From: Phytoseiulus persimilis
Taxonomy: Eukaryota > Arthropoda > Arachnida > Mesostigmata > Phytoseiidae
Reading direction: 5' to 3'
Assembly: GCA_037576195.1 (NCBI GenBank)
Contig: CM075103.1
Coordinates: 32,634,723-32,698,722 of the forward strand
DNA length: 64,000 nucleotides
Shown here: positions 11,732 through 22,459 of the stretch, piece by piece
Layout of the letters: each line of letters begins with the position of its first letter
Position numbering within the stretch: position 1 is the first letter of the stretch
The notes under the pieces: model-generated
What the model was told of the DNA's origin: nothing
What the model saw: the letters and a program-made list of their open reading frames with translations, nothing else
The model's database searches: none
Made by a program: the position numbers and the translations under genes

Positions 11732-12160
11732 ATTGGTATTGGTATTGGTATTTATTCATCCTCACAATATAATCACACTTTCACTTCAGTGGCGAGTAAA
11801 CTCAGCGGATATTGTATGTTTCTTTCTCCCACCGCTGTAGGAGTCCCTTGGTTTGGTCCATCGTCTCTAGTGAGGGGTCTTCGTCGAGTCCCAGTCGCCT
11901 CAGCACTTCCTCGTCTTCGAAGAAGGCATCGTTGCATTCACAGATTACGTGGCGCATAGTCTCCGGGACCATTCCGCATTTCACGCAGGTCGTTTCTAGT
12001 CCCGGTTCGGAGTATGTTCTGACGCTCATTGAGAATGTGTGTTGGATTTCCGGCCGGAGCGAGCCCTCGCAAGTTCCATCTCTCGGCATCGAGTTGGAAG
12101 AACCTCTGTGGTTCACGAATACTACGTTCTCAAACTGACCGAAATGATCGAGGCTGGTCT
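11732..12160 (-). mobile_element. 5'-truncated non-LTR retrotransposon (LINE) 3' end
   Basis: The minus strand encodes, at 12116–11802, a zinc-knuckle-like end typical of LINE ORF2 C termini: CVKCG, then ETMRHVICEC about 6 residues later, followed by an acidic tail with EDPSLETMDQTKGLLQRW. About 46 nt after the stop the element ends in a simple tail of repeated AATACC units (11732–11756 on the plus strand as TTGGTA repeats), a common LINE 3' signature. The left part of the element, including reverse transcriptase, is missing. The right boundary near 12160 is approximate. I cannot assign a clade from this fragment. Confidence 0.7.
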
Positions 12161-12770
12161 CAATGATGGCCGTTGTGGATCCCGCAACGTCGCTCGATCA
12201 GCATGAAATTCAGCTTTTCGAGTAATATTATCGATCAGAGAATCAGCGTCATTTACCGCGATAGCTGTGACTTCTCAGAGGGTGCTCCACGACAATCGAG
12301 AAGTCCGAGTGATCCGAGTGTGTGGTGGTGTCTCGAGCCGAAGGCCGGAGTGTGAGCGACAGGCTTAGTCCCGGCGGCCGGCTCTTCCAGTTATAATGGC
12401 CAACCGCTCTGAGTCACCGAAAGTCATTACAGATTCAAGTTGGTTCAGGACGTCTTTGTTGTTCTCACGTCGTTTTCGACCCGAACCGATCAACGCGTAG
12501 ACGACGCAATCGCAATCAACTCCACGGAAAGAAGAGCATTGGATCTGGAAGTTGGTCCACTGTGGTCAAGTTACAGTTGCCCAAAGCACGGAACTACATC
12601 TTTCGAAGCTGCTTCCCACAATCGGGTCGAAACTCCGAACCAGCCGTGTTTTCTGCATCTTCTAGAGACTCGGAAGCATACTATCCCCCAATGTCATCCC
12701 CTTTGTGGTGGGCTCGAGGTGATCGGAGAACTTCATTGGATTCGCAGCACAAGTTGCATCGATCGCACAT
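12161..12770. other. Intergenic, no gene recognised
   Basis: No coding exon is recognised and no repeat stands out. Confidence 0.25.
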
Positions 12771-13034
12771 TTATTGAGAGTCATTTGCCTCATGGGAAAC
12801 AGCATCCTCATCTGGGGTGACAATTTCGTCGAACTCGAAATCAAGTCTCTTGATAGAGTACTCTCTTCTGTTTCTTCCGTCAGCGAACAACATATTAACA
12901 GTACTGGACCGAAATCGGTTGGGAAAGACAAGAATTCCGTGATTTTCGGACATAGTCTCAAGAAATAATAGGTCCCTACTGTTACTTGTCTTTCCGAGAA
13001 TACATGACGGGACACAGGAACGAAGTGATGCCAC
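12771..13034 (-). CDS. Candidate terminal coding exon, function unknown
   Basis: The minus strand carries an open frame ending in an acidic tail (DEIVTPDEDAVSHEANDSQ) with TAA at 12771–12773. The poly(A) signal AATAAA overlaps the last codon and stop (12770–12775 on the plus strand). Upstream a basic stretch in another frame (MGRIYKKDGRWQTT, about 13100) could be an earlier exon, but I cannot place the junction with confidence. No family is recognised. Confidence 0.3.
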   Translation of the reverse strand: MASLRSCVPSCILGKTSNSRDLLFLETMSENHGILVFPNRFRSSTVNMLFADGRNRREYSIKRLDFEFDEIVTPDEDAVSHEANDSQ

Positions 13035-13777
13035 GTATCATTCATCGGGCGGCGCAGGGAGTTCAGATTAGGGGGCGTCGTTTGCCAGCGGCCGTCTTTT
13101 TTGTAGATGCGTCCCATGGTTCCCACTCCGTCAAGAGAAATTCCGAGAAATCTTTCGAGAAAATTACTCGTTCTAAGAGGGAAATACGTTGAAGGCGGTG
13201 AACGTGGCTGTTCCTCTGTTCTTTTTCGTCGCCAGCCTTTCAACTCCACTCAACATAGAATGGGGGGTGATTCGACCTGGTCTCTTATCTTTGTGATTCA
13301 ATGGAGGTCTTCATTATCCATGGAGATTATCTATCGCGCGTGATCCCCGGAATCGCTAAGATGAACGCCGGAACGCTTGTCTCCCCAGGCTACTGAGAAC
13401 TCGACGTTTTTGTTCCTAGTATGCGTGATGGATTCCGAGATACGTCCATTTGCTGTTGGAACTCGTCGAAGCAAACGGGTATAGGGTAGCGCGCCAGGTA
13501 CCACACGCGGAGAGTTCTCGAACTCTCTTGGTCTTCTGAAAGCACTGAGAAAAGGATTGCCAAGTCAATCAAGAGCAGTCTGGATTTTTAGAAACGATTG
13601 ATGAAAACGAGATACGCAAGTAGTCAAGTGACTAACTGCAAAGTTTCTGTAATTTATATACCGTCGGATCAGGCATGAATCCGCAGGAAAACAAGTCAGG
13701 GAGCACATGTGTCCCCGTGACACAGTTCTGGGAATCGCTGTTTCAGGAAGTCGTATCATTGCTCAACGGATATCTAT

Positions 13778-13999
13778 ATGAATACTTGTGGAGTCCAAAT
13801 AGCAGATGTCAGGGAGGAGACCGACGAGGGAGTCGACTGCTGTGTTCCACTCAGCGCCAGTACGAAACGACGACTCATACGAGAACTCCTCCGCGAGCGA
13901 GTCGACAATTGGAGAAGGCCAACACGTCCATCAGAGCCGATGGAGGAAATGGCTGGTTCGGTCGAGGAGTCCACCGTGCCCCTTCCCTCCTTCGAATAA
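13778..13999 (+). CDS. Candidate small protein or terminal exon, function unknown
   Basis: An ATG-led frame of 73 codons (MNTCGVQIADVREE…, then a basic helix KRRLIRELLRERVDNW and an acidic tail) ends with TAA inside an AATAAA signal (13995–14000). The frame is open back to a TTTCAG acceptor near 13747, so it may be a terminal exon rather than a whole gene. It is arranged divergently from the candidate at 12771–13034. No family is recognised. Confidence 0.3.
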   Translation: MNTCGVQIADVREETDEGVDCCVPLSASTKRRLIRELLRERVDNWRRPTRPSEPMEEMAGSVEESTVPLPSFE

Positions 14000-14269
14000 A
14001 CGTATGGAACATCTTAGGATCTTTCTGCAACAGTATCGTCACCCTTGGGGTACAGTTGTGGCCGTGGTCGTGTTCAGTGATACCTCGGCTTCAGGAGGAA
14101 CCGTAGTTGTTAGGATAACCTTCTCATCCTGATGTCGGCGATAGGAGCTGCGAGGCCGTACCGTGGGACTCTCCCCGAGTGGCGCTGCACTCAGTCGGGA
14201 CGCTTCGAATTTCAAAAGACGGCTCTGAAATCCGTATTTTCGGATGCCACCGAAGCCCATGATCGAACC

Positions 14270-15110
14270 CATCTGAACCTGCTGTGGCGAACACCAGGGG
14301 AGTGAAAAATGAGCTCGGCAGTGATCGAGCCCAGCAGACACCTCCATGAAAGGAAGCTCATCTTCGTTAAGCCATGGGTGGAGACGCCGTATGACAGGAC
14401 ATTTTTTTCTTGAAAATCGGACATTGTCCGAACAGGACGTCAGTGCCGAAACCGGACAAACCGGCACCCGGATCCACCGATTCATATGACTGGACGAGGC
14501 TCAAGCCTCGATATGTTCCTCTCATCCCATGCAGCACTGAGCATCTGGTTCTTCAATGGAGATCTTCTCCAAGTTCGAGTATCTAGAGAGCCTTTGCTCG
14601 GAGTATTTCCGCAATAATGTCATCTGAACATGGAGGAGCGTATTTTTCAGTTTTTCCCGCTGGAAATACGTCTTCGCGCGGGAAGCTCAAGCTTTGAGTC
14701 CGCCACGGGGGATGCTGGCTAGGCTCGCACGGTGGCTGGCGTGGGCGACTTTCTCATCACTGTAAGTCCGCTAGCCGACGAAACAGCGGTCTGCGAAGAC
14801 GGCGTTCCACCGTCCGCAGGTGTGATGCGCTCACAAACGGGAAATGCTCTCTAGAACCGCATATTTGCTCCCGGAAGGGCTTGGAATCGAACTGGGTTTC
14901 CCTCGATCTCTCAACAATGGGAAATTATCGTCTTGGATACCGAACTTCGGACCTGTCCTCCCAAAGTCCCAGAATCCGGACATTTTCCCCTGAACTTTCG
15001 GAAACCGGTCGGGAAAGGGCATGTCCTGTCATATGGCGTCTTTAGCCATAGGTGTTTTGAGACCCTGAGCCCCGGCCATTCCTCATGGTAGACCGGTCTC
15101 TGAATTCTCA
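14270..15110. repeat. Diverged inverted repeat
   Basis: The segment around 14340–14410 and the reverse complement of about 14990–15100 share the block ACGCC(G/A)TATGACAGGACAT and a weaker flanking match. Read in opposite directions both give the peptide TPYDRT. The two arms are separated by about 600 bp of unrelated sequence. This is probably an old foldback element or two oppositely oriented copies of one repeat. Confidence 0.4.
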
Positions 15111-15508
15111 GGCTCTGTTCAGGTTGCAAGCTCTCTGCGGGACGCTTCTGGAGGAGGAGCCACTGCAAAATTTGCATTGGAGAGGCTCGCTCGAATCTCA
15201 GTTACCAGAAGATAGCCTCGCGAACCGAAATTTACCCTGATACTTCCCTCGGTTCTTTTATCTCTGGATGATTAGATTCTGGATTTGACTGTGTCGTAGC
15301 AGTTTTCGGGGAGATATTCTCCTCTTCGCACCGAATCATGGAGTCGAAATGATGATTATCAGAATAATTCTGCTAGTTGGGGTCGATAACTCTGGGGTTT
15401 TGAAGGTCGTTGCTCGCTTCGTACTGAATGTTGACCTCCCGAATCTGGCTTCATGATTCATTCTGGTTCATTGAATCTGGCTGGATGAGAGCTTGAATCT
15501 GGTCGCAG

Positions 15509-15820
15509 GAGGCCTACCAGAACCAGATGAACGATTCCAGAGCGGCGCTCGATTCAGCCGACAAGTCAAGAGTCCGCGGTCGCAACGTTTTCCGCATTTT
15601 GAGTGAAGTTCCATTCTTTCAGTAGCAGGAGAACGAGGAATCGGCACAAGAAGAAGGCAGCGACTCGAAGCCGCGCGCAAGCGGCGGCAAGTTGCCGGAT
15701 GCGCTGCGGAATGCGGCATACGACCCCTCCGGTTCCGCCCCAACCCGCTTCAAGCAAACGGAACAATCGTGCCCTCTGGACGTTCCCCTCCCTTGGCGCA
15801 GGGACGTAGGTAGCACTTGA
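15509..15820 (+). CDS. Candidate C-terminal coding exons, function unknown
   Basis: Two exons, 15509-15586 and 15629-15820, join in phase 0 across a 42-nt intron (CGCAAC|GTTTTC … TAGCAG|GAG) and end at TGA. The peptide is hydrophilic, acidic in its middle (ENEESAQEEGSDSKPR) and proline/serine-rich, like a cytoplasmic tail. No transmembrane segment or domain is visible and upstream exons were not found. The gene would converge on the HIBADH gene, whose poly(A) signal lies at about 16147. The reading frame across both exons has a single TAG if unspliced, within the proposed intron. Confidence 0.35.
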
Positions 15821-16146
15821 CGAAAACTCTGATTCAGGGACGGGGAATCGGCGAGACCAACTGAATCAGCGGAGAACATCATAATAGAGCGACTCTCAGC
15901 AGTCCAAGAGGAATCCCCCCATTCGACCGATCGCTCCGCCTCTCTTCCTGGACTGGATAGGTCGCGACATTGGCTATTCAGTCGCGGACGCTTGGTACTA
16001 GAATAATCTTCGCAAATATGCAGACGGTCAACTGAGAATTTCATAGCGTCGCGTTTCTGATCGCCCCTCCGAGTGAGCTGGAGTCGTCTGGCCCCGGAAG
16101 CGATAGTGAAGAAGCTCAAGCCCCAAATAACTCGGTTTTCCCAAGC

Positions 16147-16152
16147 TTTATT
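16147..16152 (-). promoter_or_regulatory. Poly(A) signal of HIBADH
   Basis: TTTATT on the plus strand is AATAAA on the minus strand, about 190 nt after the HIBADH stop codon. Confidence 0.6.
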
Positions 16153-16339
16153 CATCTTACGAGAGCCCCTGCTGGAGACAGTGCAGACCTCGACGCTATT
16201 CACTCGGCTTCGAAAAATGCCTCGCAGGAAGAAGATTATCGAGCACGGACGATCCCTATCTCACGTCAGAGACAAAAAAGGTCGGACTGTCGGTTGATTG
16301 ACGTCACTTTTTTGCCGAAAGAGCAACGAAATCGCCGTT

Positions 16340-18047
16340 TCACTTTTTGCTCCCCGCAGAAATCATCTGGAACACATAGCCGAAGTCCTTATTGGAATGT
16401 CCCTGAGCGCAAGCCATTCTGTAGAACTGCTGAGCCAGTCCTCCTAGAGGCGTTGGCGCCTGCGTTCGAGTCGCGGCTGTCTGGGCAAGGCTTAGATCTT
16501 TAAGCATGAGAGCCGAACCAAAACCACCCTGATATCCGTTCGAAGATGGCACATTTTGCATCACATCGGGAACCGGGCTATAAACATCACTGACCCACGT
16601 TTTTCCCGAACTGGAGTTGAGGATCAGGTTGAGAACCTTCGGATCGAGTCCAAGTCTGCAATGGAGTACTGCCCGAATGAAATATCTCGATTTTTACTTC
16701 CCAGGTGCTCCGACCTCGTCGCTTGCGTCTGGAATCTGCGCCGGAAAACAAGTCTGACGACTCACTTGATGCCGAGGTTCATCGTCTCTGAATGCCCGAT
16801 CATCGAGATGGCGAGCATCATATTGTTGCAGATCTTCGCTGCGCCTCCGCATCCAACCGGTCCGCACTGGATCACAGTCTTCCCCATTTTCAGTAAAAGC
16901 TCTTTTGCAGAGTTTACATGTGCATCTTCGCCTCCGACCATAAACGTCAGGGTGCCTGCCTTGGCGGCGTTGACTCCTCCGGAAACGGGAGCGTCGACAA
17001 AGCTCAGTTTCTTCTCCGAGGCCAGCTTGGCCATCCGTACCGAGAGGTCGGGATCAACAGTGCTGCTATCGATCAGCAAAGTACCGGATTTCGCTCCCTC
17101 GAAAACGCCCTGATTCCCGGTGAGAACTTGTTCTACGTGTGCGTTCGATGGTAGCATGGTAACAATCTTGTCGCTTAGCTGCCCCACTTCTCGGGGGCTG
17201 GAGGCTTTCTTCGCGCCCAGTTTTTCGGCAGTGCTCATTGACTCCGACGCCACATCGAAAACAACAACGTTTTCCCCTTTCGCGATCAAGTTGGCGGCCA
17301 TTCCCGAGCCCATATTCCCCAAACCAATGAAGCCGATCGTCGATGCATTTCGCCCTGAAACGGAGAATGTTTGCCCTCATTAGTCCTCCAGACTTCCGTC
17401 CATCAACGGTCTCGGATGAGGCAGGACTGGATCGCCCCCACGCAGCTCCGCGGAGCTGCGATTCCGTGATCGATGCTCGAGTTCGGAGATCCGCCGCGAG
17501 AACAAAAGCGAATCTGGAACGCCGAATCGGCACTAGCCGCTCGAATTGCTTGGAACGCGAAATAATGAAAGTGGTGAAGCCCGGAAACTTTCTGGCTCGC
17601 AACAGGGAGATCTTCTCTGAGCGATATCTGACATCAAAAGGCAGATTTCGATGCTTATATCTGTCGTTCCATCTCGAAGGCCAGATTATCAGCTGATCAT
17701 CTCCTTCAGGTCGCTGTAGACAGTCTTATCTTTGAGCGGTTCAAGACATTCGGCAAATCTAGAGATTATCACTGTCCTCATCGCAATGCGAAATGGAGAT
17801 GTCCCTCGCAGGACGGACAGGGCTTGGGGCATTTCCCTATTCGGCGGCCGAAGATACCTCGGGAATCAAGGGATTGAGCACACCGCGCGCGCTCTGGGAG
17901 CGATAGCTCTTCCCCGAATTTAGTGCAATCTATGCCGATGTCACATTCAGGAAGATATTAGAGAGAGCCCAAACAACGGGAATCGGCTGGGAACTCACTG
18001 ATAGTTGCTGGCAGGTTAGCTGTGGACAACGCTCTAATCGCCAACAT
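16340..18047 (-). CDS. HIBADH: 3-hydroxyisobutyrate dehydrogenase, mitochondrial
   Basis: The enzyme oxidises 3-hydroxyisobutyrate to methylmalonate semialdehyde with NAD+ in valine breakdown, in the mitochondrial matrix. Exons on the minus strand are 17999-18047, 16766-17354 and 16340-16655, in phase, giving 317 residues, close to the usual ~330. Exon 1 encodes a short presequence (MLAIRALSTANLPATI) completed by RRNAST, a good mitochondrial targeting signal, which supports the ATG at 18047. The Rossmann motif GFIGLGNMGSGMA follows at once. The substrate motif DAPVSGGV and the catalytic lysine region (GGAAKICNN) are present. The C-terminal exon carries the family blocks LNSSSGKTW, YSPVPDV and YQGGFGSALMLKDLSLA. 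All key residues I can check are intact. The 644-bp first intron is the longest in the gene. Confidence 0.95.
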
Positions 18048-18524
18048 GGTGATATATTTTTACAGTGCTGGTCTAGGAGTAGCGGTTCTTGTGCGCTCAC
18101 TTGTTGCTCCGTTGGAAGGAGGGTTCGTTTTCTCCTGCAACGCGCATGCCCACACTCGTGCTCCCTCAGTCCGAGGAGGAGAGATTCATTCGCGAATGAA
18201 AGCATTCGTTGTCAACAGCGTGCGGTCGCTATTCGCGAATTCTTCGGCTTCAAATCCGCTTTCATGGCAGGCAAAACCAATTTCATTGCGCATCGCTTTC
18301 TCGTGTCGCCGGCGGGAAAAGTTCTGGGAAGAACCGTTCGCAGGTAACCGCCATCCACGTCATCGAACAGTCTTGAGACTTCTATCGAACAAAGTTCGGC
18401 AGTCGCTATAGCAATACCGACGGAACCATCCAAAAAAACTCCCTGCAAGAAAACCAGGATAACATGCCTCGTTGTTCTTGGGCTCATCGGACTGGAGTCA
18501 CTCAGCGGAAGTTTTTCCATAGGT

Positions 18525-18534
18525 TTTATTTATT
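18525..18534 (-). promoter_or_regulatory. Overlapping poly(A) signals of PAP2-like gene B
   Basis: Two overlapping AATAAA hexamers on the minus strand lie about 115–125 nt past the stop of the gene at 18648–19690. Confidence 0.6.
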
Positions 18535-18647
18535 ACAGAATAAATAACAGAGCGCAATACAAGGCGGGGTAATCCTCTGCAGCTGAGCCGCAGGTCGCCT
18601 GGGGGTTGAACGTTACTAGTTCAGAACAACAAAGAATGAATCTTGTT

Positions 18648-19690
18648 TCAATGATCTCCGAGTTGACCACCGAAGAATGCTTCCATGTCGATCATATCGT
18701 TCGGATCGAGCCAGATAAGATCAACGAAGTTGTACACCATGTAACCGATCGGCACGCCAGCCAGAGCGTCACCGATGAAGAATCTGCGAAGGCAGAACAC
18801 CCTCGTAAAGCTGCTGGAACCTCGCGACGATGAAGTTTCCTGACCTGTCGCCTTCGGCAAGTGCCGTCAATGATCGCGATCGGAAGCAAGTTCGAAGAAT
18901 AGAATGAGAATCGTGTTCCACTCACCTCCCCAGAAAGATCTTGGTGGCAACCATTGCCACGGCCCATACCATGAACACGAACTGGAACAGCCAGGAGAAA
19001 CTTTCCTCCGAGAAGATCATCGATAGCAGGACCGCCCGGGAAACGATACCACTAGGGAAACTGAGATTACGGGACGATGGATCGCTGTCGTACTGGCTCT
19101 TTGACACCCCGGGCCGACGTCTTCTGGCCAGAGACTTGAAAACGGCGACAACGAACGCGTCGATACACATTCCTGGGGTAAGAATCCCGCTCTGAGAAAC
19201 TCTTTCGAGCGGCGTCAGCACTCGTTCTTCGTGTTCAAAACGGCGTTGATCTCACTCATAGAAAGACACCCATTCTCCCGTCGATATTCACCTATGATGA
19301 TGTTGGTGTAAACAGCCCTCGAGTCCATCGAGACGGTCATCCACCAGAACAATACGGCCACTCCAAAGAAGACCATGCTATGTGCGGACTTCTCGAACAT
19401 CAGGAGCCTGGGCTGTGGGAAAAACCTCATTCAAGATGCACTTCCCGGGGGATGGCGGTGTCGAATGTCGTCATGAATCGAACTAATCAGTAATTTTTAG
19501 GACTGAGAGGCTGAAAGTGATCTTTAGAGATTCGTACTCGATATTCACCCAGCCAGGAGTTATCATCGTAGGCCCAAGCCATTTTGTAACTCAGGTATTC
19601 ATCGAAAGCTTTCAATTTCAGCAATATTGGGTTGCGCTTCCATCCCGGCGGTGGCAGGAAATCTTTTTTCGCTTGTTCGATATCCGCCAT
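18648..19690 (-). CDS. PLPP6-like PAP2-family membrane protein B, predicted catalytically inactive
   Basis: Exons on the minus strand: 19538-19690, 19292-19412, 18926-19172, 18648-18783 (153, 121, 247 and 136 nt, identical to gene A), giving 218 residues. The start is the ATG at 19690 (MADIEQAKKDFLPPPGWKRN); a TTGCAG just upstream may be a 5' UTR splice acceptor. It has the PLPP6-type DEYLS segment, several hydrophobic helices, and an intact C1 motif KSLARRRRP. The C2 motif reads PSGI in place of PSGH. The C3 motif reads TKIFLGRFFIGD, with lysine for arginine and phenylalanine for the nucleophilic histidine. The polar residues needed for phosphoryl transfer are thus missing, although the frame and fold-defining segments are intact. 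It lies about 600 bp from the HIBADH start, in the same orientation. Ligand binding or regulation is conceivable but not shown. Confidence 0.88.
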
Positions 19691-19860
19691 GGTCGATGTT
19701 TCCGGCTGCAAAGAGATGTTTTCCAGTCAATGACGAAATTTCCTCCACAGCTTTTTCTGAGACTGTTGACGCTGGAAAAATACGATGTCAATTCGAGAGA
19801 GAGCGACGCTCAGAAAAATGAGAAAAGGAATTCCTCTTCTTGAGACACATCATCGGAAGG

Positions 19861-20240
19861 TCAGAATCCTGAATGTTTCGAGCGACGAGTTCCCGAACCA
19901 GTTGGGTTCGACTCCGAGATGGCAGTAAACAAGACCCTGGTTGTACAAGCGGCCTCGCGAGCCTTGACGGTCAAGAAGAGAGAAAACTCCCGAATCAGAT
20001 CACGAGCTTTCCGTACTTTCCGATTATCAGCGCGAACTCGAACAGTGATCGAGATGAAAAATCCGTTGAATTCCTCTTGCGGATTCGATTCCCGTAATTT
20101 TTCCCAGCGGCACACTTTTCTCAATGACACTAGCTCAGAGAAAACGTCGTCGTCATCCGGCTTGATACGAGCCAGAGGCAACAGCGAAATATCGCTTGCT
20201 TGCTGCACGCCGAGAAGATAGTTTATCGAAGCCGCGAGCT
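19861..20240 (-). CDS. Candidate terminal coding exon, function unknown
   Basis: The minus strand has an open frame of about 125 codons, with ordinary protein-like composition (ITDFELAASINYLLG, then RIKPDDDDVFSELVSLRKV). It ends at TGA at 19861 and is preceded by possible acceptors near 20247–20256. The second half is basic and may lie beyond a donor, so the true exon could be shorter. It may belong with the candidate exon at 20522–20925. I do not recognise a family. Confidence 0.35.
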
Positions 20241-20521
20241 CGAAATCTGTAATAGCTCCTGCACCGGATCGGGTCGATCACCATAGTATGCCCGATGCCG
20301 GTAGATGGATCATCCTAACTACTGTTAGGACTGAACTGGACGGCAGAGTTGAATTTTCATATTCAGAATGGAAGTATGCAGATAAAGCCTTCAGCTGACG
20401 ACTGACTACCATATTCGGGGTGACCCGTTGCTATTTTAAGAGATTTCCACAGCATAGACCTCTACCTGCCGTTCCATTTAGAAGAATGAATTTCGGCATC
20501 GAGACATGAGCAACTTTACCA

Positions 20522-20925
20522 ATTATCGATGTCGCTGACAAAGATGACGCAGTGAGAAGCTCCGGAGTGGCCCTCAACAGCAGATCCTCCGCTTGCACGG
20601 AAAGCGAACACACACAGAATCTTTTCGAAGCGCCCCACCAGATGATCTGTGTTTACATCTGACGTCACAGGACTTTTCGGGATTCCGCGATGATCTCCGC
20701 CGGTCGCGGTGCTCGAATTCCTGGTCGAGGATGTTCCGAGAGCGCCCCAAACTCGGGCCACGGAGACAATTTGGCGGCTTTTAGATTTGACCGACTCGAA
20801 TATCAGTTTCGCGATAGTTTGCCTGCACAGTCTCCAGATGGCGCTCGCCAGTGGAAAATCGTCTGCGAGGAACCGAGCGGTCACAGAGCCCAAGAAAACA
20901 CGTTTGCTAAAGAGTGAGTACTTTT
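20522..20925 (-). CDS. Candidate internal coding exon, function unknown
   Basis: The minus strand frame begins after a CTTTAG acceptor at about 20913–20925 and encodes a helical stretch (FLADDFPLASAIWRLCRQ). It runs to a good donor (ATTG|GTAAAG) near 20522, where the frame would otherwise stop. Two frames remain open through the last 150 nt, so the frame is uncertain. It could be upstream of the candidate exon at 19861–20240. Confidence 0.25.
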
Positions 20926-20960
20926 CCGAATTCGATCGTTTCCCCCATGATGTTCCTTGA

Positions 20961-22459
20961 ATCCAAGCGTAGGCTCGAGCCGGTGAGTCGCTGAACTTCT
21001 TAGCCTAGTACCCAGGCGTCTCCGCGGCCTCCGGGTGCAGGGAACAGCCCCGAAGGCATTAACATGCCGCAGACATGTGGTCCGTAACTAGGGTGGACTT
21101 CTGAGGCTTTTCTGTGTGTTCGAAGCCTGCCGAGACTCTATTCACTTGAGGGGAACTCCCTGCTCTCTACAGGACGATTTCCACGAGTCGTGCGGTCTCT
21201 CAAACATGATATGCGTAAGTCGGCGTGGCTCCTCCAGGGCCTTATGTCACCCTCGATGGCCGCGACCTCGTGACGAAGGTGTTCTGTGTTCTTAGAGCTA
21301 GTTCGTGGATGAATATGAATTCGGAGCCGTACATTCAGTTCTCGAAACCGTCTGGGAATCGGGCGTGTTCTCGTAGAAACGATCACTCTGTGGATCGGGC
21401 TTCTGGAAGGCTCGATATCCCGGTGCAGACGTGTTGACGTAATGCGACTCATCTGTTTCTGGCTCTCTTTACCTGGTCTAATACTAGTACTATTTCTGCC
21501 GGCCGATCGGACACGCGGGCCGCAGTCGTTCGTTGTTGGTTAACTTTCGGTGATCGCGACCCCTGTCCGGAGTTCCGAAGGATGCTTGTATCGGTTTGAT
21601 AAGTTTATTATTCCATTACTCGATGATGTCATTGTTTCGAGTTGCTTCCTTGTGGCAAGCACGCAGACAGACAGACAAACAGCCAGTCAGGCAGTCGGGC
21701 AGACAGGCCGTAGAGACAACTAGGCTAGAAAGCCGACCGATCGACCGACGAGACTTTGCCGATCCTCCACGGAAAACATTTATGCAGCTCGCTTTCTGGC
21801 GAGCACCATCGACTCTCAGCCTTACAACAGAGATGTGGGGAAAGCGTGAGTAGTCCGACGGAGCTCGCTTGCGAAACGCCACCGAGCTCAGTTCTCGAAA
21901 GTCGTTGTCTGATGGAAGCCGGACGGCAGTCCTTCTTCTGCGGGCCGGTTCGCATCAAAATCAAAGCTTTCACGGATTAGAGATCGATCGTCGGCGAAAT
22001 AGATTGGCTATAACGGGGGCATCCTCCATTCCAGGATCGGTACAGGTCGCCGCTCAGTCGGCTCGCAAATGTTCTTTGAGAATATCAGTTCCTAGATATT
22101 GCGAGTTCAGGAATTCGTTCGGAGCTGCTCCAAATCCGCTCGAATGAGAGATATCACTGCCACTCGAGTTTCGCTTCGTAATCATGTCAGATCCGATTCC
22201 ATTTCGCACATCAACATTGCCCGCTTCAAATTCGCCGAATCCGAGTTGTTTCCGTGAACGCCGGACGACTTTCGACGGAGGTTTCCATGAGCTCTGAGGT
22301 GTCCTGATTAAAACCGATGTGCGTATCCAACCCTTCCTCGTTCTGCCTTTCCCGCTGATGGGAGAGTATCGCGGGATATTCTCGAGACATTGAAATCATT
22401 ATGAAAAACTTCGGCGTTTTTCGATCTGCTTTTCACTGCTCATGATGATCGTCGGGCAG
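20961..22459. other. Intergenic, no gene recognised; short tetranucleotide repeat
   Basis: No recognisable coding sequence. A degenerate AGAC/AGTC repeat lies at about 21660–21712 (ACAGACAGACAAACAGCC…CAGACAGG). Confidence 0.3.

Noticed and set aside
12662-13249. 195-codon minus-strand frame
   Set aside because: It overlaps the better-supported frame ending at 12771, begins with a non-ATG codon, and its last 40 codons run past an AATAAA signal. Only its basic middle part could be a real exon.
14831-14915. tRNA-like box (GTTCGATTCC on the minus strand)
   Set aside because: The flanking bases do not pair as a T-stem, and no A box or acceptor stem is found at the right distance.
18606-18833. 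Plus-strand frame resembling the plus-strand frame at 8962–9231
   Set aside because: The similarity is real, but both are the antisense of the last coding exon of the two PAP2-like paralogues.
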